A stretch of 64,000 bases of DNA, taken from NCBI RefSeq assembly GCF_008727865.1, contig NZ_VTWU01000003.1:496001-560000 (forward strand), read 5' to 3'. The position numbers and the translations under genes were made by a program. Shown piece by piece: positions 34,215-42,175 of this stretch (positions within the stretch are counted from its first letter, which is position 1; every line of letters begins with the position of its first letter). The notes under the pieces were generated by a model that searched no databases, was not told where the DNA came from, and saw only the letters and a list, made by a program, of their open reading frames with translations. This DNA comes from Hymenobacter busanensis. Its GTDB lineage: Bacteria; Bacteroidota; Bacteroidia; Cytophagales; Hymenobacteraceae.

Positions 34215-35615
34215 CTATTCGGCCAAGGGAAGCCACACGCAAAACTCGGTGCGGCCGGGCTCGGAGTGGACCTGTACGCGGCCGTCGTGGCTGAGCACGA
34301 TGCGGCGCACAATGTCGAGGCCGAGGCCGGTGCCCTCGCCCACGGGCTTGGTGGTGTAAAAGGGCTCGAACACGTGGGGCTGCACGTCGGGCGCAATGCC
34401 GGGGCCGTTGTCGATAATGGAAATGCAGGCCAAGTCACCGTCGCGGCGGGTTTGCACGCGCAGCTCGCCCTCGGCCGGCAGTACGTCGATGGCGTTGTCG
34501 ACGAGGTTGGTCCACACCTGGTTGAGGGCGCTGGGCTGGGCCACTACCAGCAGCAGGCCCGGCGCATAGTCGCGCAGCACCCGAATGCGCTTTTTGCGCA
34601 GCGGGTAGCTCAGCAGCGCCAGCGTGCTGTCGAGACCAGCGTGCAAGTCGGTGGGCACGCGGCCGGGCGCGCGGTCCATGTGCGAGTAGTCTTTCACGTT
34701 GCCCACCAGCTCGCTGATGCGGCGGGCGGCCTGCTTCACGTCGCGCACCAGCTGGCGGTTGCTGAGCTGCAGCTCCAGCCAGCACAGGGCGGGGTTGCGG
34801 GCGGCGGCAGGCAGAGCGCTCAGCACCGGCGCGAGGTCGTCGGCTTCGAGGCCACCCGCCAGTAGGCCGTTGGCCAGAGTGGTGGCATCGGCAATGCCCT
34901 GCTGGTCGAGCCAGTCGATCAGCTCTTCTTCGCGGTCGGACTGCTCCAGGGCCGAAAGCGAGGCCGAGGGCATGGCGGTGCGGTTGGCCAGGGCCAGCAG
35001 CGGCGCGAGTGTTTGGAGGGGCACCTGGGCGGCCAGTAAGGCCGTGAGCAGCTCGGGCTCGGTGCCGGCGTGGGTGGTAAGGGTGTCGGCAGCGCGGCTG
35101 ATGGCGGCTACCGGGTTGTTGAGCTCGTGGGCGAGGCCGGCAGCCAGCTTGCCAAGGGCACGGAGCTTGTCGTCGCGCTCCTGGCCGCGCACTTCCTCCC
35201 GGGCGCGGTCGTTCATAAGGGCCACTAGGCGCTGCACCAGCTCGGGGCTCACGCGCTCCAGCTCCGGAAACCAGTCGCGGTGCAGGGCATACACCACCGT
35301 GGGCTCGGTAGCAGTGGCGTAGCCGCTGAAGGTGCGCAGGCGTGAGTAGGGCAGCACGCCGGTTACCAGGCCGGCCTCGGCCCGCAGAAAGGTTTCGCGC
35401 TGGCCGTTGCGCACGGCCGCAAACTGCAGCCCGCCCTGCACAATAGCAATCAGGAAATCGGCCGGGTCGCCGGGCTGGGCCACGGTTTCGCCGGCCGCCA
35501 GGTCGCGCCGCTCGCCGTGGGCCAGCAGCCAGTCGATAACCTCGGCCGGCAAATCGGCAAAGGCGGAAATCCGGGCCAGATCGGCCGGGGCAAGTTGAGT
35601 GGCAGCAGTAACCAT
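34215..35615 (-). CDS. Histidine kinase with an N-terminal cyclic-nucleotide-binding-like domain
   Basis: A 466-residue soluble kinase. Residues about 10-140 form a CAP/cNMP-type beta-barrel (ISAFADLPAEVIDWLL, AGETVAQPGDPADFLIAIVQ); the Arg-containing phosphate cassette of true cAMP binders is not obvious, so the ligand is uncertain. The kinase core has phospho-His in LAAGLAHELNNPVAAIS, a long helical insertion between the HisKA helices, N box NLVDNAIDVLPAEG, G1 IIDNGPGIAP, F box FEPFYTTKPVG and G2 GTGLGLDIVRRIV. The receiver-reductase gene follows 90 bp downstream, so the two form a redox-linked two-component pair. I recall kinase-plus-fusion pairs of this type in other bacteria. Confidence 0.9.
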   Translation of the reverse strand: MVTAATQLAPADLARISAFADLPAEVIDWLLAHGERRDLAAGETVAQPGDPADFLIAIVQGGLQFAAVRNGQRETFLRAEAGLVTGVLPYSRLRTFSGYATATEPTVVYALHRDWFPELERVSPELVQRLVALMNDRAREEVRGQERDDKLRALGKLAAGLAHELNNPVAAISRAADTLTTHAGTEPELLTALLAAQVPLQTLAPLLALANRTAMPSASLSALEQSDREEELIDWLDQQGIADATTLANGLLAGGLEADDLAPVLSALPAAARNPALCWLELQLSNRQLVRDVKQAARRISELVGNVKDYSHMDRAPGRVPTDLHAGLDSTLALLSYPLRKKRIRVLRDYAPGLLLVVAQPSALNQVWTNLVDNAIDVLPAEGELRVQTRRDGDLACISIIDNGPGIAPDVQPHVFEPFYTTKPVGEGTGLGLDIVRRIVLSHDGRVQVHSEPGRTEFCVWLPLAE

Positions 35616-35740
35616 GGCGGCAGGAGGGAAGGCCCGGCAAAGTAACCGGTAAAAAGTATAGTGGTTTCGATATAGTAGACGCTGCCCTACGGGTTTTGCC
35701 TTACAAGCACCTCGGCCCGCTGGTTTCGACGAACAGCGGC

Positions 35741-37525
35741 CTACTTGGCTTCGGCCCTGGCGCCCAGCAAAGCCTCTACGACCCGCAGGCGCTGCTCCAG
35801 AGCGGCGGCGCTGGCGGTGGTCTTGGTTTGCTGGTGCTGCAGCTGGGCCCGCGCGGCGGCCACTTCGGCCTGCAGGGCCTGAATCTGGCGCTGCTGCTCC
35901 TTTAGCGCTTCCACCAGCACGGGCGTCAATTGGGCGTAGTTCACGGCTTTCAGGCCGTCGGGTCCGGTGCTTACCAGTTCGGGCAACACTTGCTCCAACT
36001 CCTGAGCCACGACGCCGATTTGCTCACCATCGGGCCCGGCGCCGGGCCGGAAACGGTAGCGGCGGCCTTGCAGGCGCAGCACGTCGGCCAGCGCGTTGGT
36101 CAAGGGCCGCACGTCGGTTTTCAGGCGGGCATCGGAGCTGGAGGCCACTGCCCCCGTGAGGGTGAGGTTGCCTTTCACCGTCATGCCGCCCTCGGAGTAA
36201 ACGAACACTTTGCGGGTGGCTTCGGAAGTGCCCGCGCCCACGATGTTGAGCGCGTCGGCAGTCAGGTTGCCGTAGCCGATGGTGCCGGCCAGGGCTTCTT
36301 TCCCGGCCAGGCCGGCGCCGAACTCCAGCGTGTTGGCGCCGTCGATTTTAGCATTGCCGGCCACGTGCAGTTTGGCTTGCGGCGTGCTCAGGCCAATGCC
36401 CACGTTGCCGGTGGCGCTGACGTCGAGGGAACTGGTGGGCGCGCCGGGCCGGATGCGGAACGGCAACCGGTTGTTGTTGGTCACGTCGCGCACGAAAAAG
36501 TTGGCCTCGTTGCCGGCCACGTCCCATACCTGGGTGCCCCAGCCACCGGCCGTGAGCTGGTCGAGGCGCACACCCGGCGTATTGCCATTGACGACGCGCA
36601 GGGTGGTGCCACTGCCCGAAGCGCCACCCTGCACGATAGCGCCGCCACTGGCATGCAGCTCGATTTTGCGGTCGATGGTGCTGGCCCCGGCGCCCACAAT
36701 GTTAAGCGCATCGGTCGTGATGTTGCCGTAGCCGATGGTACCCGCCAATGCGTCCTTGCCGCTGACCTCAGCGCCAAATTCCAGGGTATTGGCTTCCCGT
36801 ATTTTCACGTTGCCGGCCACGTCCAGCCTGGCCTGCGGGCTACTGGTTCCGATGCCCACGTTGCCCACCGCATTGATGTCGATGGAGCTGGTGGGGGCAC
36901 CGGGCCGGATGCGAAACGGCAACCGACTGCCGTTGGTCAGGTCGCGCACGAAGAAATTGGCCTCGTTGCCGGCCACGTCCCAGGTTTGGGCGGTGAAGCC
37001 ACCGGTAGAGGTTTGTTCCAGGCGCAGGCCGGGCGTATTGTTAGTGAGCAGGTGCAGCTGAAAGGCCGGACTAGCAGTGCCCACGCCCAAGCGGCTGGTG
37101 GTGCTCAGGTTGCCGAGGAAAGCAGCAGTGCTGGCCGTTAGCGTGCCGTCGGTGGTCAGGTTGCCGGTGAAGTAGCCGGCCCCGGCCACGTGCAGCGGGT
37201 AGAGCGGGTTGTTCAGGCCGATGCCTACGTTGCCGTTGTTGTTCCACGTGAGCACCGAGGCGCGGGCACCGCCGCGGTTGATGCCCAGTACGCCGCCGCC
37301 GTAGCCGTAGAGCACCGGCCCGTCGATGTTTTGGCCGAGCCAGTTCTTCGTGCTGCTGGCCACGCCGTACCAGCCCAAGCCGTGGTTGCCGTCGGAAGGA
37401 GCCCGCAGGTAGATGTCGTAGTCGTTGAAACCGTAGTTCTGGGTCGCCTGCGCATAGGCGCCGGAGGCGGTCAGCAGGGTAAGCAGCAGAGCGGCCGAAA
37501 GGGTGCGGGTGGAGAAGTGCTTCAT
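35741..37525 (-). CDS. Secreted tail-fibre-like protein with an S74 autoprocessing chaperone domain
   Basis: A 594-residue protein. Signal peptide ends SGAYAQ. The body contains two near-identical repeats of about 138 residues (about 160-297 and 312-449) built from NTPGxRLxQ, WDVAGNEANFFVRD, RLPFRIRPGAPTSS, GNVGIG and LAGTIGYGN blocks, a pattern of beta-helical trimeric fibres. The C-terminal S74 intramolecular chaperone starts at ASSSDARLKTDVRPL, where the conserved Ser-Asp catalyses self-cleavage, and ends in a coiled coil (LKEQQRQIQALQAEVAAA). Such domains trimerise fibres and then cut themselves off. With a signal peptide and no phage genes nearby it is a cellular surface fibre rather than prophage. 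Confidence 0.88.
   Translation of the reverse strand: MKHFSTRTLSAALLLTLLTASGAYAQATQNYGFNDYDIYLRAPSDGNHGLGWYGVASSTKNWLGQNIDGPVLYGYGGGVLGINRGGARASVLTWNNNGNVGIGLNNPLYPLHVAGAGYFTGNLTTDGTLTASTAAFLGNLSTTSRLGVGTASPAFQLHLLTNNTPGLRLEQTSTGGFTAQTWDVAGNEANFFVRDLTNGSRLPFRIRPGAPTSSIDINAVGNVGIGTSSPQARLDVAGNVKIREANTLEFGAEVSGKDALAGTIGYGNITTDALNIVGAGASTIDRKIELHASGGAIVQGGASGSGTTLRVVNGNTPGVRLDQLTAGGWGTQVWDVAGNEANFFVRDVTNNNRLPFRIRPGAPTSSLDVSATGNVGIGLSTPQAKLHVAGNAKIDGANTLEFGAGLAGKEALAGTIGYGNLTADALNIVGAGTSEATRKVFVYSEGGMTVKGNLTLTGAVASSSDARLKTDVRPLTNALADVLRLQGRRYRFRPGAGPDGEQIGVVAQELEQVLPELVSTGPDGLKAVNYAQLTPVLVEALKEQQRQIQALQAEVAAARAQLQHQQTKTTASAAALEQRLRVVEALLGARAEAK
36179..36592 (-). repeat. Internal fibre repeat 2 of the S74 protein
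   Basis: Encodes residues about 312-449, a close copy of residues 160-297 encoded at 36635-37048. Shared landmarks include WDVAGNEANFFVRD and RIRPGAPTSS. Confidence 0.8.
36635..37048 (-). repeat. Internal fibre repeat 1 of the S74 protein
   Basis: Encodes residues about 160-297. Codon-level similarity to repeat 2 is high, suggesting duplication within the gene. Confidence 0.8.
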
Positions 37526-37629
37526 GTATGAGGCGCGTTACAGTCGCCAAATTACAACGACTCGGCCTGCATCCCGCCGCCACGTTTGCCAACGGCGTTT
37601 GGTGGGGATTAGACCAACGTATTTGATGC

Positions 37630-37682
37630 AAAAAAAGCCCCGCTGGCTCCCCAAACCCCGAAGAGCAGGAAGCCGGCGGGGC
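37630..37682 (-). terminator. Intrinsic terminator after the DUF2846 gene
   Basis: GCCCCGCTGGCT at 37637-37648 pairs with AGCCGGCGGGGC at 37671-37682 (one mismatch); read leftward a run of seven T follows. It separates the DUF2846 gene from the S74 gene. Confidence 0.85.
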
Positions 37683-37699
37683 CGGAAGAAACGGGCGGG

Positions 37700-38146
37700 C
37701 TACTGGCCCGAAGTCGACGCCGGAGCGCCGCAGTTGTCGGGCTTCAGGTCGGCGTTCTTCTTTTTGTAAGTCGATTCCGTGACTTCGGTAAACACCATTT
37801 TCACGGTCATCAGGCGGGTTTTCACGTCGCCCTGAATGTAGTACACCTTGCCGGCTTCCAGGTTCAGGTCAAACTTGTCCTGGTCGGGCAGGTTGAGGCC
37901 GCCGGCCACGGAGGTAAACGAGGTTTCGCCGGGCTTGAGCGTGGTCACGAAGAAGCGCTTGTTGCTGAGGCGGCACAGCTCGGCGCCGTTGGCGCGCACG
38001 GTAAAGTTGGTGGCGGCCTGCGCCAGCATGGCCGGGCGGTAGAACACCACGGTAGCCATGTCGGGCTTGGGCGCGGGCACGGTGCCCTGGGCAAAGCTAG
38101 AGCCGGCTGCGGCCAGCAGCAGACCGCCGCAAAGAAGATAACGCAT
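37700..38146 (-). CDS. Secreted DUF2846-like protein
   Basis: A 148-residue protein with a signal peptide ending SSFAQ. The mature part fits DUF2846: ATVVFYRPAML near the N-terminus, then ANGAELCRLSNKRFFVTTLKPGE and FDLNLEAGKVYYIQGDVKTR. DUF2846 proteins are small periplasmic or lipid-anchored beta-sandwich proteins of unknown role. There is a single Cys in the middle and one near the C-terminus (PDNCGAP), possibly a disulfide. It has its own terminator. No partner is evident. Confidence 0.72.
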   Translation of the reverse strand: MRYLLCGGLLLAAAGSSFAQGTVPAPKPDMATVVFYRPAMLAQAATNFTVRANGAELCRLSNKRFFVTTLKPGETSFTSVAGGLNLPDQDKFDLNLEAGKVYYIQGDVKTRLMTVKMVFTEVTESTYKKKNADLKPDNCGAPASTSGQ

Positions 38147-38366
38147 GTAACAGAAAGGGGAAGGGTGAGAGAATTTTACCGCAATATAGTAGCACTACAG
38201 CCAGAAGCCCCACCATACCGGGCCAGTTCTGCAAACGGTCTGCATCCGGCTCATCATATATCGGTTGTCAAGACGCTGCCAATCTTCGTCCATGCCCTGA
38301 AAAAGCCGTTTCTTGCCAAACTTTTTAGCAGCCGCAAGCATTACTTTCTTTTACACGTTCCTCTGC

Positions 38367-39752
38367 ATGGCCAAACTCAAAACCCTTTTTTTCTGCCAGA
38401 ATTGCGGTGCGCAGTCGGCTAAATGGATTGGCCGCTGCCCCTCCTGCGGCGAGTGGAATACCTACGTGGAAGAAGTGGTGCAGAAGGAAGAGCTGACGCC
38501 CGCCACGGCCTGGAAAGCCTCCACCTCGGTGGGCGCCACCAGCAAAGCCGCCAAGCCCAAGCCCCTGGGCGAAATCCTCTACGAAGAAGAATCGCGCCTC
38601 GACACCCACGACGGCGAGCTGAACCGCGTGCTCGGCGGCGGCCTCGTGCCGGGCTCCTTGGTGCTCATCGGCGGCGAGCCGGGCATCGGCAAAAGCACGC
38701 TCATGCTCCAAATTGCCATGCAGCTCAAGGATTTGCGCATCCTCTACATTTCGGGCGAGGAAAGCGAACAGCAAATCAAGATGCGGGCCGAGCGCATGGG
38801 CCAGCAGCACGGCGGCCTCTACATTCTCACCGAAACCAGCACCCAGAACATCTTCAAGCAGATCGACGCGCTGCAGCCCAACGTGGTAGTCGTCGACTCC
38901 ATCCAGACGCTGCACTCGCAGCTGGTCGAGTCGGGGGCGGGCTCGGTTTCGCAGGTGCGCGAGTGCACCACCGAGCTGCTCAAGTACGCCAAGGAAACCG
39001 GCGTGCCGGTGCTGCTCATCGGCCACATCACCAAAGACGGCTCCATTGCCGGCCCCAAAATTCTGGAGCATATGGTCGATACGGTTTTGCAGTTTGAGGG
39101 CGACCGGCACCTGACCTACCGCATCCTGCGCACCGTCAAAAACCGCTTCGGCTCCACCTCCGAGCTGGGCATCTACGAGATGCAGGGCTCGGGCCTGCGG
39201 CAGGTATCGAATCCCTCGGAAATTCTGCTCTCGCAGCGCACCGAAATGCTCAGCGGCATTGCCATTGGGGCCACGCTGGAGGGCAACCGGCCGCTGCTGG
39301 TGGAAGTGCAGGCCCTCGTGACGCCTGCCACCTACGGCACGCCCCAGCGCACCAGCACCGGCTTCGACTCCAAGCGCCTGCAGATGCTGCTGGCCGTGCT
39401 CGAAAAGCGCAGCGGCCTGCGCCTGGGCCAGCACGACGTGTTTCTGAACATTGCCGGCGGCCTGCGCCTCGAAGACCCCGCCCTCGACGTGGCCGTGTGC
39501 GCCGCCGTGGTCAGCTCGCTCAACGACATTCCCGTGCCCGGCGACGTATGCTTGGCGGCCGAAGTAGGCCTGAGCGGCGAAATCCGGGCCGTGAGCCGCT
39601 TGGACCAGCGCCTGTCGGAAGCCGAAAAGCTGGGCTTCAACGAGATGTACATCTCGCAGTTCAACGGCCGGGGCCTCGACCTGGGCCGTTTCGGGCTGAA
39701 AGTGCACCCCGTGGGCCGGCTCGACGAAGTGCTCAGCGGGCTGTTTGGGTAA
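38367..39752 (+). CDS. radA: DNA repair protein RadA
   Basis: A 461-residue protein starting MAKLKTLFFC at 38367; the preceding TACTTTC may be its -7 box. It has the N-terminal C4 zinc finger (CQNCGAQSAKWIGRCPSCG), the RecA-like ATPase with Walker A GGEPGIGKST and Walker B VVVDSIQTL, the RadA-specific KNRFGST motif, and the C-terminal Lon-protease-like domain (LGQHDVFLNIAGGLRLEDPA, AAEVGLSGEIRAVSRLDQR). RadA is a DnaB-type helicase that drives branch migration in homologous recombination in the cytoplasm. Complete and typical in length. Confidence 0.97.
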   Translation: MAKLKTLFFCQNCGAQSAKWIGRCPSCGEWNTYVEEVVQKEELTPATAWKASTSVGATSKAAKPKPLGEILYEEESRLDTHDGELNRVLGGGLVPGSLVLIGGEPGIGKSTLMLQIAMQLKDLRILYISGEESEQQIKMRAERMGQQHGGLYILTETSTQNIFKQIDALQPNVVVVDSIQTLHSQLVESGAGSVSQVRECTTELLKYAKETGVPVLLIGHITKDGSIAGPKILEHMVDTVLQFEGDRHLTYRILRTVKNRFGSTSELGIYEMQGSGLRQVSNPSEILLSQRTEMLSGIAIGATLEGNRPLLVEVQALVTPATYGTPQRTSTGFDSKRLQMLLAVLEKRSGLRLGQHDVFLNIAGGLRLEDPALDVAVCAAVVSSLNDIPVPGDVCLAAEVGLSGEIRAVSRLDQRLSEAEKLGFNEMYISQFNGRGLDLGRFGLKVHPVGRLDEVLSGLFG

Positions 39753-40064
39753 GCGAGCGAATGAAGCCAGAAGGCGAGGAAGCAACACCGCAATCCGGTT
39801 GCTTCCTCGCCTTCTGGCTTTAAGCTCTTCTCATTACTTCCTCGCCTAGTACCGCTTTACCCCATCACCCAATCATGCGTCACCTAAAAATGTGATGTGC
39901 TATATTGGACTTTCTAAACCCGTATGCCTTATCTTAGGTCCGCCAATTGACTTTTACCGCGAATTACTACGGGTAAATTAAACTTTGCCTGTTGCGTAAC
40001 CGCGGAGCGGCTCCTGCCGTGTAGTACGTTGGCTGCCTGCCCTACCCGCCGACCCAGACTCCCG
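39753..40064. other. Intergenic stretch between radA and the TlpA-like gene
   Basis: Holds the radA terminator and then about 240 bp of AT-richer DNA with no ORF. AAACTTTGCC near 39990 and TTTTACCGC/GGGTAAA inverted half-sites around 39952-39977 are possible promoter or operator elements for the following gene. Confidence 0.5.
39764..39820 (+). terminator. 23-bp perfect hairpin after radA
   Basis: Arms 39764-39786 and 39798-39820 are perfectly complementary (starting AAGCCAGAAGGCGAGG), with an 11-nt loop and only TT-TAA after it. Confidence 0.85.
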
Positions 40065-41534
40065 ATGGTTACTGTCTTTCAAAAACTTCTGCTGCCCTTC
40101 GTTGCGGCGGCCCTGCTGGCTCCCGCGGCCACCTACGCGCAGGGCACGGTGGTTCTCACCGGCAAAATCAACGGCAAGACGGCCGACTCCGTGGCGGTTT
40201 CGGTGCGCGAGCACGCCCTCGACCCCAAAGAGCAGCTGACCTACGCCCGGGTGAACGACAAAGGTGAGTTTCGGCTGGCCATGAAGGTGGACGGCCCCAC
40301 CAAGGCCGACCTCGTGTACGCCGACGACGTGGCCGCCCTCTGGCTGGAGCCCGGCGCCCAGATGGACGTGCGCTTCAAGGGCGAAGACCTGGCCGGCACC
40401 GTGAAGTTCAAGGGCAAAGGCGCCGAGGCCAACACCTACCTGGCCGAGTTCGACGAGAAGTTTGTGGAAAACGACGGGCTGCAGGTGCTGCCCGAAAACA
40501 TCAACCTCTACGAGCCGGGCTTCCTGTCCTTCCTCGACTACCGCCGCAAAGAGGAGCGCAAGTTTCTGCAGGACGTGCTGGAAGACCAGAACGTGTCGGC
40601 GCAGTTCCGGCAGTACGTGCAGGCCGAGGTGGACTACAGCTACGCCAACGACCGGCTTACGTTCCAGGATTTGCGCGAGCAGGTGGTAGCCACCGAGGGC
40701 CGCTTGAAGATGTCGCCGACGTACTACGACTTTCTCAACGAGCCGAGCCTGGTGAACAACCCGGCGGCCATTCAGAACGAGAACTACCAGGAGTTTCTCC
40801 TGAACTACGTGCACTACCTGGCCGCCGCCGGCGGACACAAGAAGCTCGACCCCGACTACTACCAGGTGTGCTACAACCTGGCCAAGGAAAAGCTGAGCGG
40901 CGACGCCAAGCCCATCATCATGGGCCGGGTGCTGCAGGAAACCTTCCGCTTCGGCCACGTGCGCCAGTCGTCGGCGCTGCTCGAAGACTTCCACACCCGC
41001 ATCGACACCAAAAACAAATACTACCCGGTGCTGAAGGCCGATTTCGACGCCCACAAGGACTTCGCCATCGGGTCGCCAGCCCCCGACTTCAAGCTGGTTT
41101 CGACCACCGGCGACACCGTGACGCTGCGCTCCTTTGCCGGCAAGCTCGTGTACGTGAACTTCTGGCGCACCACCAGCGGCCTCGCCCTGCGCGACCTGCC
41201 CTACGCCCAGGAGCTGGCCAAGAAGTTTAAGGGCGACAACATCGTGTTCCTCAACATTGCCCTCGACGAAAACGAGCCGGCCTGGAAGCAGCTCGTCATC
41301 AGCAAGAAGCTGGCGGGCGTGCACGTGCGCGCCACCGGCGGGCAGCGCGGCCCCCTGGCCAAGTCGTACATGCTGCAGGAAGTGCCTGCCTACTTCCTCA
41401 TTGCCGAAGACGGCACCTTTCTCAACACCAAGCCCAAGCGCCTGAGCAGTCGCGCCGCCGTCGACGAAATCAAGGAGTCGTTTGGCAAAGCTGCTACCTA
41501 CACCAGCGTGCTGCGCTCGGAAGGCAAAAACTAA
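40065..41534 (+). CDS. TlpA/AhpC-like thioredoxin-fold protein lacking the redox cysteines
   Basis: A 489-residue secreted protein; the start at 40065 gives a signal peptide ending ATYAQ. Residues 20-130 form a beta-rich DUF4369-like N-terminal domain (VVLTGKINGKTADSVAV), followed by a helical middle and a C-terminal thioredoxin fold (about 345-475: IGSPAPDFKLVSTTGDTV, GKLVYVNFWRTTSGLALRDLP, VPAYFLIAEDGTFL). The CxxC expected after FW is replaced by TTSG, and the only cysteine lies in the helical middle. The cis-Pro (VPAYF) is kept. It therefore probably has no disulfide chemistry and may act as a binding or chaperone protein in the periplasm. The gene stands alone. Confidence 0.85.
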   Translation: MVTVFQKLLLPFVAAALLAPAATYAQGTVVLTGKINGKTADSVAVSVREHALDPKEQLTYARVNDKGEFRLAMKVDGPTKADLVYADDVAALWLEPGAQMDVRFKGEDLAGTVKFKGKGAEANTYLAEFDEKFVENDGLQVLPENINLYEPGFLSFLDYRRKEERKFLQDVLEDQNVSAQFRQYVQAEVDYSYANDRLTFQDLREQVVATEGRLKMSPTYYDFLNEPSLVNNPAAIQNENYQEFLLNYVHYLAAAGGHKKLDPDYYQVCYNLAKEKLSGDAKPIIMGRVLQETFRFGHVRQSSALLEDFHTRIDTKNKYYPVLKADFDAHKDFAIGSPAPDFKLVSTTGDTVTLRSFAGKLVYVNFWRTTSGLALRDLPYAQELAKKFKGDNIVFLNIALDENEPAWKQLVISKKLAGVHVRATGGQRGPLAKSYMLQEVPAYFLIAEDGTFLNTKPKRLSSRAAVDEIKESFGKAATYTSVLRSEGKN

Positions 41535-41695
41535 CCTTGGTTCTTTCAGCGCGAAAGCCGACGGGGCGCCGCTTTTTTTGACCCAATACCACCGAAGCCG
41601 GCGCGAATAATCGTACCTTATTAGGAGTGCAGCCCGGCCGGCTGCTCCACCCTCCACGACCGGCGCTGACGGAAACCCTCAACTCCTCAGCTGCG

Positions 41696-42115
41696 ATGGA
41701 AACCTTGTCTGTTACCCGCCCTGCCGTGCTGGCCGCGGCCCCCATTACCGTAATGCTGCCCGTGGTGAACCTGGCGCGGGCTCGGCAGTTCTACGAGCAG
41801 GCGCTGGGCCTGCACCCCGTAGGCCAGAAAGCCGACGGCAAGTTTGAGTACCGCTGCGGCCCCGACCACGGCACCGTGCTGGCGCTGTTTCCCAAGCCCA
41901 ACGGCACCCCGGCCGACCACACCGCGCTCAGCTTTCAGGTACGCCACATCGACGAGGCCATTGCCGAGCTGCAGGCGCACGGGGTGCAGTTTGAAGACTA
42001 CGACCTGCCCGGCCTGAAAACCGTGAACCACGTGTGCGTGCTCGGCAGCGAAAAGGCGGCGTGGTTCCGCGACCCGGAGGGCAACTACCTCTGCCTGCAC
42101 GAAGACGTGGACTAA
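41696..42115 (+). CDS. VOC (glyoxalase/dioxygenase-fold) family protein
   Basis: A 139-residue protein from ATG 41696. It has the paired beta-alpha-beta-beta-beta VOC units: ITVMLPVVNLARARQFYEQALGL at the start and ALSFQVRHIDEAIAELQAHG in the second half, ending with WFRDPEGNYLCLHED, whose Glu/His region usually holds a metal ligand. The expected first-half His ligand is not clear. VOC proteins include glyoxalase I, antibiotic-binding and dioxygenase members; the substrate cannot be inferred. The radical SAM gene follows 60 bp downstream on the same strand. Confidence 0.85.
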   Translation: METLSVTRPAVLAAAPITVMLPVVNLARARQFYEQALGLHPVGQKADGKFEYRCGPDHGTVLALFPKPNGTPADHTALSFQVRHIDEAIAELQAHGVQFEDYDLPGLKTVNHVCVLGSEKAAWFRDPEGNYLCLHEDVD

Positions 42116-42175
42116 GGGTGCGAACTTCTGCCGGCCGCGGTGGTTAACGCCGGGTTGCCGACCTTTACCCTCGCC

